A stretch of DNA of 64,000 nucleotides, taken from assembly GCA_002753135.1 (NCBI GenBank), contig PDZV01000019.1, positions 1-64,000 of the forward strand. The letters run 5' to 3'. Positions 9,202-18,633 of the stretch are shown here, piece by piece. Both the position numbers and the translations under genes were made by a program. The stretch comes from Magnetococcales bacterium WMHbinv6. GTDB taxonomy: Bacteria > Pseudomonadota > Magnetococcia > Magnetococcales > Magnetaquicoccaceae. The number at the start of each line of letters is the position of its first letter. Positions within the stretch are counted from its first letter, which is position 1. The notes beneath the pieces were generated by a model, which searched no databases, was not told the DNA's origin, and saw only the letters and a list, made by a program, of their open reading frames with translations.

Positions 9202-10417
9202 GCGCTGTCTGCTGATTGGTTAAATCCTTGCCGTACCAGGCAAACCATAGGGTTCCCAACAGCCCGAACAGGGCTGCCGTCTGCAAGGTGATCAGCGCTC
9301 CCCATTGCCAGAGAAAGGCACCAAACAGGGCTCCCACGGCCACAAACAGATCCCGCAGCAAATAGTACAGGCCAAAAAAGGTGGCTTTGCGCCCCTCTGG
9401 GGCCAGATCCATAATCAGCGTTTTGCGGCTCGGTTCACCGAACTCTTTCAAGCCACGGACAATAAAGGCCACGACCAAAGGCCAGAAAGAGTGCGCCTGA
9501 GCCAGCACAAGCGGGAAGGCGGTAAAGAAGAGAAAGGTGATCAAAACAAACCCTTTTTTGCCCCAACGATCCGACAACCAGCCGACCGGAATATAGAGGA
9601 GCATGGCGGTGACCATTTCCACTGCGGTCAGGATGCCAAATTCGACGGCGCTGACCGGTTCCGGGATCATTTTCATGCACCAGATGACGACAAAGGCGTA
9701 GGGAATCTGTTCGCAGAAGCGGACCAGAATGTCGGCCACCAGCAGTTGCCGGAGCGGTTGCGGCATGTCTGGCCAGAGGCGGAAAGGATTTTTTTGCAAA
9801 GAGTCGACTGCGGGAGTGGCATCCTCCTCGATCAGATGATATTGCAGCCACAAAGCGGCAGATGCCAGCAGAAAAGCGACCAGAAAAGCGACACGCACCC
9901 CCTCTTTTTCTCCCCACCAGGCAATGCACAGCCCGCCGACCAGAGGACCCAGCGCCATGGGGATGCGTTTGACCGTGGCATGGACGGCAGCACCCATGGT
10001 TCGTTTATCCATGGGCAACACCTTGTTGATCAGACTCATGGTGGCGGGCAGAGAGATGGCAGACCAGGAGAGAAACAGCATGGCACCGATAAAGACCGCT
10101 TCCCAGGTGGGGAGCAAAAAGACGAGCAGAAAGCCGGCCATGCTGAGCAGATTGAAAAACAGCAAGGAACGTTTGACCCCCCAACGGTCCGCCAGGTAGC
10201 CTCCCGGCAGAGAGTAGAGGGCAGCAAGCAAATTTTCCATGGCGTTGAGCAGTCCCACGGCCAAGGTGGAGCCGCCGACAGCCAGCAGATAGATCGGCAG
10301 AAAGCGATCAGCCATCCGTTCGCCCAGTCCGACCAGGACAACCATGGCCAACAGTCCGACCATACTGCGCCGCAGGCCAAGAAAATCGGCAATTGTGGAC
10401 CACCGGGAGGCAGACAT
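9191..10417 (-). CDS. MFS transporter, chromate-cluster associated
   Basis: Inner-membrane major facilitator of about 408 residues with twelve predicted helices; the loop motif GYLADRWGVKRSL near residue 70 and WLSDRWGKKGF in the second half are the paired MFS signatures. Two starts are possible: 10456, overlapping the end of the ChrB-domain gene, or MSASRW at 10417, chosen here since it lies just after that gene's stop; the ribosome site is weak in both cases. It is last in the chr block, and MFS genes next to ChrB-domain genes are a recurrent arrangement, so export of chromate or a related anion is a reasonable guess. Confidence 0.8.
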   Translation of the reverse strand: MSASRWSTIADFLGLRRSMVGLLAMVVLVGLGERMADRFLPIYLLAVGGSTLAVGLLNAMENLLAALYSLPGGYLADRWGVKRSLLFFNLLSMAGFLLVFLLPTWEAVFIGAMLFLSWSAISLPATMSLINKVLPMDKRTMGAAVHATVKRIPMALGPLVGGLCIAWWGEKEGVRVAFLVAFLLASAALWLQYHLIEEDATPAVDSLQKNPFRLWPDMPQPLRQLLVADILVRFCEQIPYAFVVIWCMKMIPEPVSAVEFGILTAVEMVTAMLLYIPVGWLSDRWGKKGFVLITFLFFTAFPLVLAQAHSFWPLVVAFIVRGLKEFGEPSRKTLIMDLAPEGRKATFFGLYYLLRDLFVAVGALFGAFLWQWGALITLQTAALFGLLGTLWFAWYGKDLTNQQTAPTD

Positions 10418-10428
10418 ACGCTTTGCTA

Positions 10429-10860
10429 TTACTCTTTCATGGTTTGCAAGCGGCACCAGGCATACAGGGCATCGTAGACTTCATACTGTTTTTGCAGATT
10501 GACGGCATCATCGGGAAAGCGCAGGGCAAAGCCGACGGCGATGGCCTCCAGACCACGGGCGTAAGGATCCTGATCCAACTGTCCGCTATCGGCGGCGTTG
10601 ACAATTTTGGCCAGGCGCAACAGTGCCTTGTCGGTCAGTGCATACTCGCGGATCAGCACGGAGAAGGTGCAGAGATCGCCATCGTGATGGTATTGAGCCC
10701 CGGGAGAGTCGAAGGAGATGGCACCTTCCCGTTCAGCGACAGCCAGCACCTGGCTTTTGGGGACAAAGAGAAATTTGGCCTCTGAGTCGATGAAGCGCAG
10801 AATCAACCACGGGCAGGCGACACGGTCGACGTGGACATGAGAGCGGGTAACCCATTGCAT
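10429..10860 (-). CDS. Chromate resistance protein, ChrB C-terminal domain only
   Basis: Short cytoplasmic protein of 143 residues made of the ChrB C-terminal (Chrome_Resist) domain alone. Recognisable parts are HVHVDRVACPWLILRFID at the start and SEAKFLFVP soon after, which align with the C-terminal half of the full-length ChrB at 12407 (IDRLASAWLIRRFIDPQAHF). It lacks the N-terminal DNA-binding half and so probably does not act as a repressor itself. It lies between chrA and the MFS gene on the same strand. Confidence 0.85.
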   Translation of the reverse strand: MQWVTRSHVHVDRVACPWLILRFIDSEAKFLFVPKSQVLAVAEREGAISFDSPGAQYHHDGDLCTFSVLIREYALTDKALLRLAKIVNAADSGQLDQDPYARGLEAIAVGFALRFPDDAVNLQKQYEVYDALYAWCRLQTMKE

Positions 10861-10950
10861 GGCATAACCTCAAGATGCTTGTTGTTTACGGATGCCGAAA
10901 GAGTCAAATGGTTGCGGATAGTGGCACAGTTTTTTTCTCACATAACCTTG

Positions 10951-12294
10951 TCAAACGGCAAAAGTATAGACAACGCCGATCACGGCGCTGGCGATGATGA
11001 CTCGCATAATATCCACTTTGTATTGCCACAAGGCAATAAACCCGGCCACGCTCAGGATGACAGACAGCCAATGGAAATGGCCGGCAAAAGGATTGTCCAG
11101 GGTGGCTTGTGGCCAGAAGGTGTGCCAGGCAAAAAAGAGAGCCAGATTGACGATTACACCGACGACGGCGGCACTGATTCCAGTGAGGGGGGCCGAAAAG
11201 GTAATGTCATCCCGTGATTGTTCAACGATGGGACCACCGGCCAGGATGAACAGGAAGGAGGGCAAGAAGGTAAAAAAGGTTGCAACCGTTGCACCAGCCA
11301 GTCCGGCGATAATCGGATGGACGGCAACCGATTTGCTGACACCTCCCAAATAGCCTACCCAGGTGACCACCATAATGAGTGGTCCCGGGGTGGTTTCACC
11401 AAGGGCAAGACCGTCGATCATTTGTGCGCCACTGAGCCAGCCGAAATGTTCCACTGCTCCCTGGTAAACATAGGGCAACACAGCGTAGGCACCGCCGATG
11501 GTGAGAAAAGCGGCTTTGGTAAAAAACTCTCCCATGGCCGAGAGGGTCGGTTGACCACTGATGGTCAGCATGGCCACACTCCAGAGCAATACAAAAACAA
11601 CGATCATTTGTGCCAGCCGTTTCCAAGAAAAAGCGGCATGGGCAGGGGGTGGTGTATCATCATCCAACAGGGCCGGGCCATACTGTTTGTCGCTGGACCC
11701 ATGGCCGCCTCCACCCTTGAAACGGTCTGGCAGGAATCGTCCTCCCAATGCACCGGCCAGCCCTGCTGCCAGTACGATCCAGGGAAAGTCAATTTTAAAG
11801 AAAAAAATGCCGACAAACGCCAACGCAGCAATGATAAACAGGGCACCATTGCGTACCGTCTTGGAGCCGATACGCCAGGCGGCAAACAATACGACGGCAA
11901 CCACAGCCGGTTTGATGCCGTAAAACAGACCCTGCATCAAGGGAATATCGCCAAAAGTCAAATAGAGTGCTGCCAACAGCGAGAGCAAGGCAAATGCCGG
12001 CAGAAAAAAGAGAATGCCAGCCATGACAGCGCCTGGTATGCCATGCAGCAACCAGGAAATATAGATGGCCAACTGGATCGCCTCTGGTCCTGGCAACAGC
12101 ATGCAATAATTCAGGGCGTGCAGAAAACGGTGTTCTGAGATCCACCGTCTTTTTTCCACCAGTTCCTGGTGCATCATGGCAATCTGTCCGGCAGGCCCGC
12201 CAAAGCTGATAAAACCCAGTTTCAGCCAATAAGGAAAAGCCTGGGCCAGTGTCGGATGAGCTGGCGATGCAGAATGAACGGCAGTTTCAGGCAT
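10951..12294 (-). CDS. chrA: Chromate transporter ChrA
   Basis: Inner-membrane chromate efflux protein of the CHR superfamily, 447 residues, long-chain type with two homologous halves. The first half shows the motif FGGPAGQIAMMH and PGPEAIQLA, the second FLTIGGAYAVLPYV and GETTPGPLIM, the classic CHR repeats. The halves are joined by a loop near residues 190-225. The start is supported by AAGGTG nine bases upstream. It is preceded by a candidate promoter and dyad (12347-12383) and flanked by two ChrB-domain genes, so chromate resistance is the likely role. Confidence 0.93.
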   Translation of the reverse strand: MPETAVHSASPAHPTLAQAFPYWLKLGFISFGGPAGQIAMMHQELVEKRRWISEHRFLHALNYCMLLPGPEAIQLAIYISWLLHGIPGAVMAGILFFLPAFALLSLLAALYLTFGDIPLMQGLFYGIKPAVVAVVLFAAWRIGSKTVRNGALFIIAALAFVGIFFFKIDFPWIVLAAGLAGALGGRFLPDRFKGGGGHGSSDKQYGPALLDDDTPPPAHAAFSWKRLAQMIVVFVLLWSVAMLTISGQPTLSAMGEFFTKAAFLTIGGAYAVLPYVYQGAVEHFGWLSGAQMIDGLALGETTPGPLIMVVTWVGYLGGVSKSVAVHPIIAGLAGATVATFFTFLPSFLFILAGGPIVEQSRDDITFSAPLTGISAAVVGVIVNLALFFAWHTFWPQATLDNPFAGHFHWLSVILSVAGFIALWQYKVDIMRVIIASAVIGVVYTFAV

Positions 12295-12346
12295 AATGAT
12301 TCACCTTAGGTTTGCAGAAAGGAGACCAAACAGCGTCATAATTAAT

Positions 12347-12383
12347 TGTAGTAAATGCTACATCAGTGTAATAACCATTTCAA
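12347..12383 (-). promoter_or_regulatory. Candidate chrA promoter with overlapping dyad
   Basis: On the minus strand TTGAAA (12383-12378) and TAGCAT (12360-12355) are 17 bases apart. A dyad TGTAG-N6-CTACA (12347-12362) covers the -10 element, a sensible place for a repressor such as the upstream ChrB. Prediction from sequence only. Confidence 0.35.
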
Positions 12384-12406
12384 GAAGATTATATGGCGAT
12401 ACCTTT

Positions 12407-13399
12407 TCAACGTTCGTTTGCAGCAGCACACTCCTGACCTGCTTCCAAGCGGAAGGAGTGCAAGAGGGCATCAAAAATGCGCATGGCCTCATGCAACAGT
12501 TGATCGTCATGAGCGGTCTCTTGCCGAAGACCTTCCAGGATGCGCAGCAGACCGGCAGATTCCGGCAGTTCTGTTTCCCCGGTATCAAGGGCGTGTACCA
12601 GGAGGCCAAGACGGCACAGGGAAGGGTTGCCATCCAGGGCAAAGGAGAGCAAAAGGGTTTCAAAGGTGACAAAATGGTTGGTGTGGGTAAAGGTGGCACC
12701 ATCAAAGTCAAAACCGACAGCCGCAGGCGGGCAGAGAGCAATATCCTGCAGCCAGAGAAAGTGTGCTTGTGGATCAATAAAACGGCGGATCAGCCAGGCG
12801 GAAGCCAGGCGGTCAATCCACAGATTTTGTCGAGTTGCCCAACAACGTTGTTGAAATTGTGCCGGGTCTCGGCGAGTAATCTCTTGCTGCACCGTTTCTG
12901 GTTCACCTGGGGAGAGTATCCGCTGGATTGACTGTTGCAATTCCTGCAGGGCATGGGCCGCCTGTTGCTGCGCCTTGCCGGGAAAAAAATCAATTTTTTG
13001 CAGATCAATGAAGGCCCGTTGCCAACGTTTGCCGATTTTATGGAGGTTGCCAGTTGCCTGGGCGGTAAGTGTAAGGCGTGCGTGGCGGAGATCATTATGC
13101 AACTGGCTGAATTCGGCCTGGCGGTCAAACATGGCGATAAATTGCTGTTCTTGTGCCGTAGTGCGACTGGTGGTGTACAGAAGATGCGCGATGCCGCCTT
13201 CGGCTGAGACCTGTTCAGCAACGGTCTCCAGATCGGTCTCTTTGTGGGCGTGTGCCGGCAACAAATAGACGCCATCGCGCAGGATGCCGCAACCCAACTG
13301 TTTGAGGGTGCGCCAGACACGGATGCGCACGGCAGAGTGTGTGCTGGGCAGCGTCAGGATCAAAATATACCAGTGTGTGCGTGTGTCGGATGCAGACAT
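12407..13399 (-). CDS. chrB: Chromate resistance / sensor protein ChrB
   Basis: Two-domain protein of 330 residues; ChrB proteins act as chromate-responsive regulators of chrA. The N-terminal half (LPSTHSAVRIRVWRTLKQLG, GVYLLPAH) matches the ChrB N-terminal winged-helix-like domain, and the C-terminal half from about residue 190 (WIDRLASAWLIRRFIDPQAHF, then FTHTNHFVTFETLL) matches the Chrome_Resist domain. It starts two bases after the stop of the ROK kinase gene on the same strand and ends 112 bases before chrA. Confidence 0.88.
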   Translation of the reverse strand: MSASDTRTHWYILILTLPSTHSAVRIRVWRTLKQLGCGILRDGVYLLPAHAHKETDLETVAEQVSAEGGIAHLLYTTSRTTAQEQQFIAMFDRQAEFSQLHNDLRHARLTLTAQATGNLHKIGKRWQRAFIDLQKIDFFPGKAQQQAAHALQELQQSIQRILSPGEPETVQQEITRRDPAQFQQRCWATRQNLWIDRLASAWLIRRFIDPQAHFLWLQDIALCPPAAVGFDFDGATFTHTNHFVTFETLLLSFALDGNPSLCRLGLLVHALDTGETELPESAGLLRILEGLRQETAHDDQLLHEAMRIFDALLHSFRLEAGQECAAANER

Positions 13400-13401
13400 G
13401 T

Positions 13402-14325
13402 TCAGGAGACCGGATGTTCAGGAGATGGCCACAGCCAGGCAGCGCCGCGCACGCCGCTGGAGTCGCCGTGCTGTGCTTTAAGCAGGCTGGTGGCGACAGT
13501 ATCAGAAAAGATATGGCGCTGCCATAGCTTGGGCACGGTATGATACCACCGTTCCACATTGGCCATTCCCCCACCAAGAACGATGGCAAAAGGGTCCAGC
13601 AGATTGATGACGCTGGCCAGGGCGCGAGCCAGGCGCTCTTCGTAACGGCGAAGTGAGGCCTCTGCCTGCGGGTCACCCTGTTCGGCGGTGCTGACAATTT
13701 CCAGGGGAGTCATTGTTTTTCCACTCAGTTGCTGGTGATGACGGCTCAGCGCCGGGCCGGAAAGAAAGGTTTCGATACAACCCAGACGACCGCAATAGCA
13801 GGGGTGGCCGGGCAACTCATCGCTGTCGGGCCAGGGCAGGGGATTGTGGCCCCATTCGCCGCAGATGGCGTTCACCCCTTGCAGCAGGCGACCCCGCACG
13901 GCAATGCCGCCGCCGACACCGGTGCCGAGAATGACGCCAAATACAATCGGTTGACCGGCGGCGGCCCCGTCGGTGGCCTCCGAAAGGGTAAAACAGTCGG
14001 CGTCATTGGCCAGGCGTATCGGGCGATTGGCCAGACGTTGCAGATCGCCCGCCAGATCCTTACCGATCAGACAGACCGAATTGGCATTTTTGACCCGCCC
14101 GGTCTGCAACGACAGGGCACCCGGGATGCCGATACCGACCGGCAGACCGGGCTGGCTGACCAATGGGTGGCTTTCCATGCGCCGGATCAGTGAGAGGATC
14201 CCCTGCAAGGTGGCAGCATAGTTGCCCTGTGGTGTGGCGATCCGTTCCCGCAACAGAATCTCTCCATGCGGGGCGAGCAAAATGGCTTCCATTTTGGTGC
14301 CCCCCAGGTCAATACCGATACGCAT
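13402..14325 (-). CDS. ROK-family sugar kinase
   Basis: Cytoplasmic ATP-dependent sugar kinase of 307 residues, fructokinase/N-acetylglucosamine kinase type. The start MRIGIDLGGTK is chosen because it places the phosphate motif DLGGTK at the very N-terminus, as in the family; the frame is open further up to 14547 but that part is not ROK-like. Catalytic Asp lies in ANDADCF, and the zinc site is GEWGH followed by CYCGRLGC. The exact sugar cannot be decided. The gene ends two bases before chrB, so it may share a transcript with the chromate block, with no obvious functional link. Confidence 0.92.
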   Translation of the reverse strand: MRIGIDLGGTKMEAILLAPHGEILLRERIATPQGNYAATLQGILSLIRRMESHPLVSQPGLPVGIGIPGALSLQTGRVKNANSVCLIGKDLAGDLQRLANRPIRLANDADCFTLSEATDGAAAGQPIVFGVILGTGVGGGIAVRGRLLQGVNAICGEWGHNPLPWPDSDELPGHPCYCGRLGCIETFLSGPALSRHHQQLSGKTMTPLEIVSTAEQGDPQAEASLRRYEERLARALASVINLLDPFAIVLGGGMANVERWYHTVPKLWQRHIFSDTVATSLLKAQHGDSSGVRGAAWLWPSPEHPVS

Positions 14326-14475
14326 GGCTGTTCTCCCGCAAATCCGGACAAAAAGTGACCGAATAACGCTCCATTGCCGATGGGTCAACCCATGACAGGA
14401 GGCATGGTGCAGAGTAGACTGATTGTCGGTCAATTTCGACCAAAAAGATCCTACAGGACGGGCTCGTTGATCACC

Positions 14476-16104
14476 ATGGATGCCAAAAAAACTTTTCATC
14501 GTCACCCTCAGCAACCAGGCAACGATCCGACGTTGACCATACGCCATTCGGCCCGTCTGGAAAAAAAAGTTTCGGCGGCAACGCGCATTTTAGAATTTCA
14601 CACTCTTTTTCCGGCGCGAGAGTTGCGCCGTCATTTTACCCTGTTTCTCGGGCCGACCAACTCGGGTAAAACCTATCAGGCGTTAAAAATTTTAGCCGAT
14701 GCCCGCAGTGGCAGCTATCTGGCACCGCTGCGCCTGCTGGCTTTGGAGGTGGCCGATACGCTCAATGGCTGGGGTGTGCCGTGTCACATGGTTACCGGGG
14801 AAGAGCGGATCGAAGTCGATGGTGCCCTGCACAGTGCCCGTACCATCGAAATGATGTCCACCCATTTGCGGCAGGAGGTGTGTGTCATTGATGAAGCGCA
14901 AATGTTGGGTGATGCGGATCGGGGTTGGGCCTGGACGCAGGCTATTTTGGGGGCGCGGGCAGAGCAGGTATGCGTTATCGGTGCCCCGGAGGCGCGACCG
15001 GCAATTGAAAAATTGTTGCGCCTGACCGAAGAACCTTACCAAGTGATCAACCTGGAGCGACTGGCCCCGTTGCAGTCATTGCCGGCTCCGATCATGAAAT
15101 TTCATGCCCTGGAGCCGGGAACGGCCCTGGTGGCCTTTTCCCGGGCGGCGGTTTTGGGGTTGAAAGAGAGCGTCGAACAACAGACCGGAGCCCGGGCTGC
15201 CGTGTTGTATGGAGCCCTGCCACCAGAGGTTCGGCGGCAACAGGCAGAACTGTTTGCCAGCGGACAGGCCCCGTATCTGGTGGCGACCGATGCCATCGGC
15301 ATGGGGCTGAATTTACCGATCCGCACCTTGTTGTTTGCCGAGGATCAAAAATTTATTGACCGTCGCAAACATCCTCTCACCCCGATGGAGGTGCGGCAAA
15401 TTGCCGGACGGGCCGGGCGTTATGGCAAAAATGAGGTGGGTTTTGTCGGTACCTTTCGCATTGCCGACGACCATATTCAAGCTGCTTTGCAGACGGCACC
15501 GCATCTGATTCACCGTGCCCATCTGGCCCCCAATCTGGACCATCTATTGGCTTTGGTTGCGCTGCAACGGGCGGACAAAAAACCTTCCCTGGCCCGCTTG
15601 CTGCTGTTGTTTGCCCAGGCGGTCAAACCGGATCCGCATGTCTATGAAGTGGCCGCCCTGGAGGATCAAATTTTTTTGGCCCAGATCACCGATCGTTACC
15701 CGAACCTGGAGATGGAAATTCGTTTTGTGCTGGCCAATGCGCCGGTTCCCTTGCGTGCCTTGACAGCCGTGCTGGCCTTTGAGCGCATGGTCCGTTCGGT
15801 TGCCCACAACCGGCTGTTAACCCTGGATGAAATCGTGCCCCTGTTGGATGAGAGCTTGCCGATCTCTTTGGATATGCTGGAGACGGCAACCCGTGTGGTC
15901 GATCTCTATTGCTGGCTGCATTATCGCTTTCCGGAGCAGTTTCCCGAGTTGGAACTGGCGCAGGAACGGCGTCGTCTGATCAACCGCGATATCAGCCGTC
16001 TGCTGCGCCAAACCGCCAAGGCACCCGTTGTTCCCCCTCCACGGGAGAAAAGGCCTCCCCTTCGTCGTTACGATCGTCGACCGCGACGGCAGCGCTCTTC
16101 GTAA
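14476..16104 (+). CDS. Suv3-like DEAD/DEAH-type RNA helicase
   Basis: Superfamily 2 helicase of about 542 residues related to mitochondrial Suv3. From the chosen start, motif I GPTNSGKT is at residues 59-66, motif II is DEAQ at 139-142, and the second RecA domain carries ATDAIGMGLN and QIAGRAGRYG, all as in Suv3. Suv3 unwinds RNA for degradation; the mitochondrial enzyme is thought to descend from an alphaproteobacterial ancestor. The N-terminal extension is basic and the C-terminal end (RRYDRRPRRQRSS) is very Arg-rich, suited to RNA binding. Starts at 14374 and 14476 are both open; 14476 is preferred but its ribosome site is weak. Confidence 0.85.
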   Translation: MDAKKTFHRHPQQPGNDPTLTIRHSARLEKKVSAATRILEFHTLFPARELRRHFTLFLGPTNSGKTYQALKILADARSGSYLAPLRLLALEVADTLNGWGVPCHMVTGEERIEVDGALHSARTIEMMSTHLRQEVCVIDEAQMLGDADRGWAWTQAILGARAEQVCVIGAPEARPAIEKLLRLTEEPYQVINLERLAPLQSLPAPIMKFHALEPGTALVAFSRAAVLGLKESVEQQTGARAAVLYGALPPEVRRQQAELFASGQAPYLVATDAIGMGLNLPIRTLLFAEDQKFIDRRKHPLTPMEVRQIAGRAGRYGKNEVGFVGTFRIADDHIQAALQTAPHLIHRAHLAPNLDHLLALVALQRADKKPSLARLLLLFAQAVKPDPHVYEVAALEDQIFLAQITDRYPNLEMEIRFVLANAPVPLRALTAVLAFERMVRSVAHNRLLTLDEIVPLLDESLPISLDMLETATRVVDLYCWLHYRFPEQFPELELAQERRRLINRDISRLLRQTAKAPVVPPPREKRPPLRRYDRRPRRQRSS

Positions 16105-16119
16105 AACAAGCGGATTTTC

Positions 16120-16284
16120 TTACTCTTTTTCGGCAAAACTCTCCTTGCGGGCCCCGCAATCGGGACAGAGCCAATCTTCCGGCAGATCGGCAAAGGCGGT
16201 ACCCGGTGGAATGCCGTTTTCTGGATCCCCTTTGGCGGGATCGTAGAGATAATCACAGACGGCACACAGCCATTGGTTGCTCAT
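16120..16284 (-). CDS. Rubredoxin
   Basis: Small electron carrier of 54 residues with one Fe(SCys)4 centre. Both cysteine pairs are present: CAVC near residue 6 and CPDCG near residue 39, separated by the usual [16 protein letters not shown] and FADLPEDW segments. The start MSNQW follows GGAGAG at good spacing; the frame is open 14 codons further, but that part is not rubredoxin-like. It lies 20 bases after the HD-GYP gene on the same strand and may be transcribed with it. Confidence 0.95.
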   Translation of the reverse strand: MSNQWLCAVCDYLYDPAKGDPENGIPPGTAFADLPEDWLCPDCGARKESFAEKE

Positions 16285-16303
16285 TATGGTCTCTCCTTGC
16301 AGG

Positions 16304-17311
16304 CTATTTGCTGAACAGCAGGACAAAATTGTGAAAAATTTCCTTGTGGAAATGGTGCAGCATTTCGTTGCGCATGATGCTCAAAGCCTGATAAGGGCTC
16401 ATCGCCTCTTTGTAGGAACGTTTTGCCGTCAAAGCGTCGTAGACATCGGCGATACAGCAGATTCGGCCATAGACATGGATCTGCTCGCCGCGCAGGCGTA
16501 ACGGGTAGCCGGTACCGTCATCCCGTTCATGGTGCTGCATGGCAATAACCCGGCACTCTTCACTCAGTTGACTGGTCTCCTGCAAAATTTTGAAACTTTG
16601 ATAGGGGTGGATGCGCATCCGTTTCATTTCGTATTCGTCGAGGCGGCCCGGTTTGTTGAGAATGGCCAACGGGACACGAATTTTACCCAGATCATGCAGA
16701 AAAAAACCGGCACCCAACTCCTGCATATCGTGCCCGGTTTCGTGTTGGAACAGTTTTTTCGCCAGGCAGATGGAGAGGGCACCCACATTCACCGAGTGGG
16801 TATAGGTATAAAAATCGTGGCTGGTCACTTTGAGCAAGGCGGTTGCCGTATCGTCATCCTCCAGCACCATATCGACCAGGGAGCCGATCGCGTTTTTGCT
16901 ATCCTTGATGAACTCTGCCGTCGGACTGGCAAACAGGGCCTGCATCAAATCACGGGCCGATTGATAGACGGCGGCGGCTTTTGCCATCGGTGTCATGCTG
17001 GGATCGGCTGCCGCTTGTTGCAGGTTAGAGACCAACCGATGGCGTGTTGCGACTGGTACCGGCTGTTGCGGTGCCATATCATTGTGCCCGTCATCCAGAT
17101 GAGAGATGGTTTCGATCGGCGAGGGGGTCCACTTTTTATCGGTATCGATATAGACTTTGCCGAAACGCAGCGACAGATTGCGAATTTGCCGCAATTGGCC
17201 AGGATCGGTGATAAAAAACTCTTTGGACAGCCCGGTGCCCTGAATCCACTCCTGGCGGAGTTTGACATACATGCCGATGGTCAAATCTTGGGCATCAATG
17301 ATTTTTTCCAT
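16304..17311 (-). CDS. HD-GYP domain cyclic-di-GMP phosphodiesterase
   Basis: Cytoplasmic protein of 335 residues. Residues 1-100 resemble the DUF3391 domain often placed before HD-GYP domains ([15 protein letters not shown]). The HD-GYP domain starts near residue 145 and shows HDLGK, the HH pair in [13 protein letters not shown] and the downstream [13 protein letters not shown], so all metal ligands and the GYP motif are intact and c-di-GMP hydrolysis is expected. No transmembrane helix. A 9-A/11-G tract lies 17 bases upstream of the start codon. Confidence 0.92.
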   Translation of the reverse strand: MEKIIDAQDLTIGMYVKLRQEWIQGTGLSKEFFITDPGQLRQIRNLSLRFGKVYIDTDKKWTPSPIETISHLDDGHNDMAPQQPVPVATRHRLVSNLQQAAADPSMTPMAKAAAVYQSARDLMQALFASPTAEFIKDSKNAIGSLVDMVLEDDDTATALLKVTSHDFYTYTHSVNVGALSICLAKKLFQHETGHDMQELGAGFFLHDLGKIRVPLAILNKPGRLDEYEMKRMRIHPYQSFKILQETSQLSEECRVIAMQHHERDDGTGYPLRLRGEQIHVYGRICCIADVYDALTAKRSYKEAMSPYQALSIMRNEMLHHFHKEIFHNFVLLFSK

Positions 17312-17327
17312 AGTGTGCCCTCATGGT

Positions 17328-17357
17328 AAAAAAAAAGGGGGGGGGGGAGATCCCCCC
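17328..17357 (-). terminator. pgk terminator built on a G11/A9 homopolymer
   Basis: Reading the minus strand, GGGGGG-ATCT-CCCCCC is followed by five more C and then nine T. It lies 18 bases after the pgk stop and so ends the pgk transcript, but it is also immediately upstream of the HD-GYP ribosome site, where tract-length changes could alter read-through. Confidence 0.65.
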
Positions 17358-17375
17358 AACGCTTGCGTGGTGCCA

Positions 17376-18560
17376 TCAGGCATCATTCAACACGGAGATA
17401 CCCGGCAACTCTTTGCCTTCCAGCAACTCCATGAACGCGCCCCCTCCGGTCGAGATGAAGGAGATACGATCAGCGACCCCGGCCTGGCGCAAGGCGGCGT
17501 CGGTATCACCGCCACCGGCAACGGAGAGGGCCTGGCAATTGGCGACACATTCGGCCAACGCCAGGGTGCCACGGGCAAAGGCAGCTTTTTCAAAGACGCC
17601 CATGGGACCATTCCAGACGATGGTTTGGGCGCTTTGCAGGGCCTCCTGGAAAAGCTTGACGGTTGCCGGACCGATATCCAGTCCCATCCAACCATCGGGA
17701 ATGGCGTCGATGGCAACGGTTTGTGTTTCGCTGGCGTTGGGTGACTGGGCGATGACGGCATCAACCGGCAACAACAGTTGCACGCCCCTTGCCTTGGCTT
17801 GCTCTTCGGCGTTGCGGGCCACCTGCAACATCTCCTCCTCGACCAGTGATGCCCCGACCGCTTGACCACGGGCCTTGAAGAAGGTAAAGGCCATGGCACC
17901 ACCGATCAAAATTTGATCCACCTGGGCCAGCAGTCGTTCGATGACGGCAATTTTGGTGGAGACTTTGGAGCCGCCAAGAATGGCAGCCACCGGTCTTTGT
18001 GGTTGGCGCACGGCCCGGTTGAAATAGTTGATCTCATCGGCCATCAGCAGACCCGCCACCGCAGGGGTGACCCGCTGGGCAATGCCCACGTTGGAGGCGT
18101 GCGCCCGGTGCGCAGCGCCGAAGGCATCATTGACCACCACATCGGCCAGGCGGGCAAAGGCATCGGCCAGTTGTGGACTGTTTTTGGTCTCTCCGGCATG
18201 AAAACGGACATTTTCCAACAGGAGAACTTCGCCCGGTTGCAGCGCGTTGACCAGATTTTCCACCTCCGGGCCGACACAATCCGGGGCCAGCGCCACCGGT
18301 TGTCCCAGCAACTGCGCAAGCCGCTCCGCCACCGGACGCAAGGAGTATTCCGGCATAACCTTGCCTTCGGGACGACCAAAATGGGAGGCAAGGATGATGC
18401 GGCCACCTTTTTCCAGGGCGCGACGGATGGTGGGAATGGCGGCGGTGATGCGTGTTTCTTCGCGAATCGTGCCGTTTTCTGTCATCGGGACGTTGAAGTC
18501 AACCCGGATGAAGACCCGTTTGCCAGCCAGATCGACCTGATCGATGGTCAATTTATTCAT
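17376..18560 (-). CDS. pgk: Phosphoglycerate kinase
   Basis: Glycolytic enzyme, 394 residues, transferring phosphate from 1,3-bisphosphoglycerate to ADP. The N-terminal substrate-binding signature RVFIRVDFNVPM is at residues 14-25, ASHFGRPEG near 60, GGSKVSTKI near 195 and the nucleotide loop GGGDTDAAL near 350. Length and motifs are normal. Neighbouring gap, tpi or fba genes are not seen. The transcript is probably ended by the hairpin at 17328-17357. Confidence 0.97.
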   Translation of the reverse strand: MNKLTIDQVDLAGKRVFIRVDFNVPMTENGTIREETRITAAIPTIRRALEKGGRIILASHFGRPEGKVMPEYSLRPVAERLAQLLGQPVALAPDCVGPEVENLVNALQPGEVLLLENVRFHAGETKNSPQLADAFARLADVVVNDAFGAAHRAHASNVGIAQRVTPAVAGLLMADEINYFNRAVRQPQRPVAAILGGSKVSTKIAVIERLLAQVDQILIGGAMAFTFFKARGQAVGASLVEEEMLQVARNAEEQAKARGVQLLLPVDAVIAQSPNASETQTVAIDAIPDGWMGLDIGPATVKLFQEALQSAQTIVWNGPMGVFEKAAFARGTLALAECVANCQALSVAGGGDTDAALRQAGVADRISFISTGGGAFMELLEGKELPGISVLNDA

Positions 18561-18633
18561 GGGAGTCTCTCCTTTGCAAAAAGAGCAGCAACATGCAGCA
18601 CAGGCCCCAACCTGTGGCTATGAGTGGAATGGA

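Noticed and set aside
9305-10477. 390-codon plus-strand reading frame opposite the MFS gene
   Set aside because: Composition (His/Gln/Asp-rich) is that of an antisense frame; the MFS frame has paired motifs.
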